From Pseudomonadota bacterium (GTDB lineage: Bacteria; Pseudomonadota; Gammaproteobacteria; Burkholderiales; Burkholderiaceae_B), in the NCBI GenBank assembly GCA_023437255.1, contig JAEZGR010000104.1:1-6990 (forward strand): 6,990 bases of DNA, written 5' to 3'. A model generated the notes under the pieces. The model had not been told where the DNA came from. It was given only the letters and a program-made list of their open reading frames with translations, and ran no database searches. The position numbers and the translations under genes are program-made. Below, piece by piece: positions 5,717 to 6,990 of this stretch. How positions within the stretch are numbered: position 1 is the stretch's first letter; each line of letters opens with the position of its first letter.

Positions 5717-6990
5717 GCACGCGTAAATATTTCGGCACCGATGGTATTCGGGGCCCGGTCGGCGGTCCGACCATCAATGCAGAATTCGCCCTGCGCCTGG
5801 GGTATGCAGCCGGCCGCGTGCTGGCGCGGCATCAGCCTGGGCGGGCCCGGCCCACGGTGGTCATAGGCAAAGACACACGGCTCTCGGGCTACATGCTTGA
5901 ATCGGCGCTGGAAGCCGGTCTTTCGGCGGCGGGCGTCGACGTGTTGCTGGCCGGCCCCGTGCCGACCCCGGCTGTCGCGTATCTGGCGCGTACTCTGCGT
6001 CTTGCTGCAGGTATCGTCATCAGCGCCTCGCATAATCCGTATAACGACAACGGCATCAAGTTCTTTTCGGGCAATGGCATGAAGCTGCCCGACGAGGTGG
6101 AGGCCGAGATCGAGCTCATGATCGACCAGCCGCTTGACTGCACCGATTCAGAGCATCTGGGGCGTGCGCGACGGATCGACGATGCAGCGGGCCGCTATAT
6201 CGAGTTCTGCAAGAGTGCCTTTCCCAATGAACTGGCGCTCTCGGGCATGTCCATCGTGGTCGATGCGGCCAATGGGGCCGCTTACCATATCGCGCCACAC
6301 GTGTTTCGTGAACTGGGTGCCGAGGTCTTCCCCGTAGGCTGCCAGCCCGACGGCTTCAACATCAACGCCGGTGTCGGTGCCATGCACCCGGAGCACCTGG
6401 TGGAGCATGTGCGGGCGCGTGGTGCCGACCTGGGCATCGCGCTCGACGGTGATGCCGACCGTCTGCAGATGGTCGATGCCGACGGCCGCCTCTATAACGG
6501 CGATGAACTGTTGTACGTGATCGTGCGCGACCGCATGCTGCAGAGACCTGTCGAGGGCGTGGTCGGAACGCTCATGACCAACTTCGGTTTCGAGAAACGC
6601 ATGCAGGCGCTCGATATTCCGTTTGAGCGTGCCAAGGTGGGCGATCGCTACGTGCTCGAGCTGTTGCTGCAGAAAGGCTGGCTGTTTGGCGGCGAGAGCT
6701 CCGGCCACCTGCTGTGCCTCGATCAACACACCACGGGCGACGGCATCATTGCGGCGCTGCAGGTGCTGCAGGCCATGGCGCGCAGCGGCGAGACGCTTGC
6801 GCAACAGGTTGGCGATCTTCACATGTATCCGCAGAAGATGGTCAACGTGCCCCTCGAACCCGGCGTCGACTGGCAACATCACGCCGGGCTCAGCGCCGCC
6901 AAGCTCGAGGTCGAGCGCATGCTCGACGGCCGCGGTCGGGGTTTGGTCCGTGCGTCGGGGGCCGCCCCCAAGCTCAGACTGATGGTGGAG
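5713..6990 (+). CDS. glmM: Phosphoglucosamine mutase (partial at 3' end)
   Basis: GlmM interconverts glucosamine-6-phosphate and glucosamine-1-phosphate, feeding UDP-GlcNAc synthesis for peptidoglycan and LPS. The frame is open for 426 codons to the window edge; the family is about 445-452 residues, so roughly 20-25 are missing. It starts [14 protein letters not shown], the standard N-terminus. The phosphoserine motif [15 protein letters not shown] is at 104-118, with active Ser106. The Mg2+ loop DGDADR is at 245-250 and the sugar-binding loop GGESSGH at 326-332. The domain-4 phosphate-binding loop, normally R-x-SGTEP-x-x-R, here reads R413-A-SGAAP-KLR422: the Thr and Glu are both Ala (codons at 6961-6966), while both flanking arginines and the downstream LMVE are kept. 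The ATG overlaps the folP TGA as ATGA. The expected gene order supports the assignment strongly. Confidence 0.97.
   Translation, partial: MSTRKYFGTDGIRGPVGGPTINAEFALRLGYAAGRVLARHQPGRARPTVVIGKDTRLSGYMLESALEAGLSAAGVDVLLAGPVPTPAVAYLARTLRLAAGIVISASHNPYNDNGIKFFSGNGMKLPDEVEAEIELMIDQPLDCTDSEHLGRARRIDDAAGRYIEFCKSAFPNELALSGMSIVVDAANGAAYHIAPHVFRELGAEVFPVGCQPDGFNINAGVGAMHPEHLVEHVRARGADLGIALDGDADRLQMVDADGRLYNGDELLYVIVRDRMLQRPVEGVVGTLMTNFGFEKRMQALDIPFERAKVGDRYVLELLLQKGWLFGGESSGHLLCLDQHTTGDGIIAALQVLQAMARSGETLAQQVGDLHMYPQKMVNVPLEPGVDWQHHAGLSAAKLEVERMLDGRGRGLVRASGAAPKLRLMVE

Noticed and set aside
6148..6882. A 244-residue open frame on the minus strand inside glmM
   Set aside because: It is antisense to clearly coding glmM, with no recognisable motif or ribosome site; a shadow frame of G/C-ending codons.
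1..6990. Search for mobile elements, CRISPR arrays, tRNA/rRNA genes, toxin-antitoxin pairs or a defence system
   Set aside because: Nearly all of the window is accounted for by conserved housekeeping genes and their terminators; no repeat array, transposase or unexplained gene remains.

Overview
The window is a stretch of conserved housekeeping chromosome from a GC-rich betaproteobacterium, most likely Burkholderiales and possibly Alcaligenaceae (Bordetella/Achromobacter-like). The basis is the order yhbY / rlmE / ftsH / folP / glmM, the FtsH N-terminus ([19 protein letters not shown] type), the basic C-terminal extension on YhbY, and the strong G/C bias at third codon positions. The family-level placement is from recall of similar proteins, not from a search. 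I see no mobile element, CRISPR array, tRNA or rRNA, and nothing resembling a new multi-gene system.

Layout. At 1-641 is the 3' part of an NCS2 uracil-type permease, followed by a hairpin (652-680) and an intrinsic terminator (703-735). greA (884-1360) is preceded by a terminator-like hairpin in its leader (839-869) and closed by a strong intrinsic terminator (1411-1443). On the minus strand, converging on greA, is yhbY (1485-2078), a CRM-domain RNA-binding protein. Divergent from it, only 17 bp away, is rlmE (2096-2731), the 23S rRNA 2'-O-methyltransferase. A 180-bp intergenic region holds a candidate sigma-70 promoter overlapped by a perfect inverted repeat. Then comes ftsH (2912-4813; TTG start with a near-perfect Shine-Dalgarno) and a 10-bp-stem terminator (4821-4849). 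Last are folP (4877-5716) and glmM (5713 to beyond the window end), which overlap by ATGA.

How the genes relate. greA, yhbY and rlmE serve transcription elongation and 50S ribosome maturation. ftsH is the essential membrane AAA+ protease, which in E. coli degrades LpxC, sigma-32 and unassembled membrane proteins. folP supplies dihydropteroate for folate synthesis, and glmM supplies glucosamine-1-phosphate for peptidoglycan and LPS precursors. This is a known conserved neighbourhood and not a single pathway.

The points most worth a second look are small. The GlmM phosphate-binding loop reads SGAAP where SGTEP is expected. The glmM Shine-Dalgarno lies in a perfect hairpin at the end of folP, which suggests translational coupling. 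A terminator-like hairpin sits in the greA leader. An inverted repeat overlaps the ftsH -10 element. folP has almost no room for its own promoter and no visible Shine-Dalgarno.
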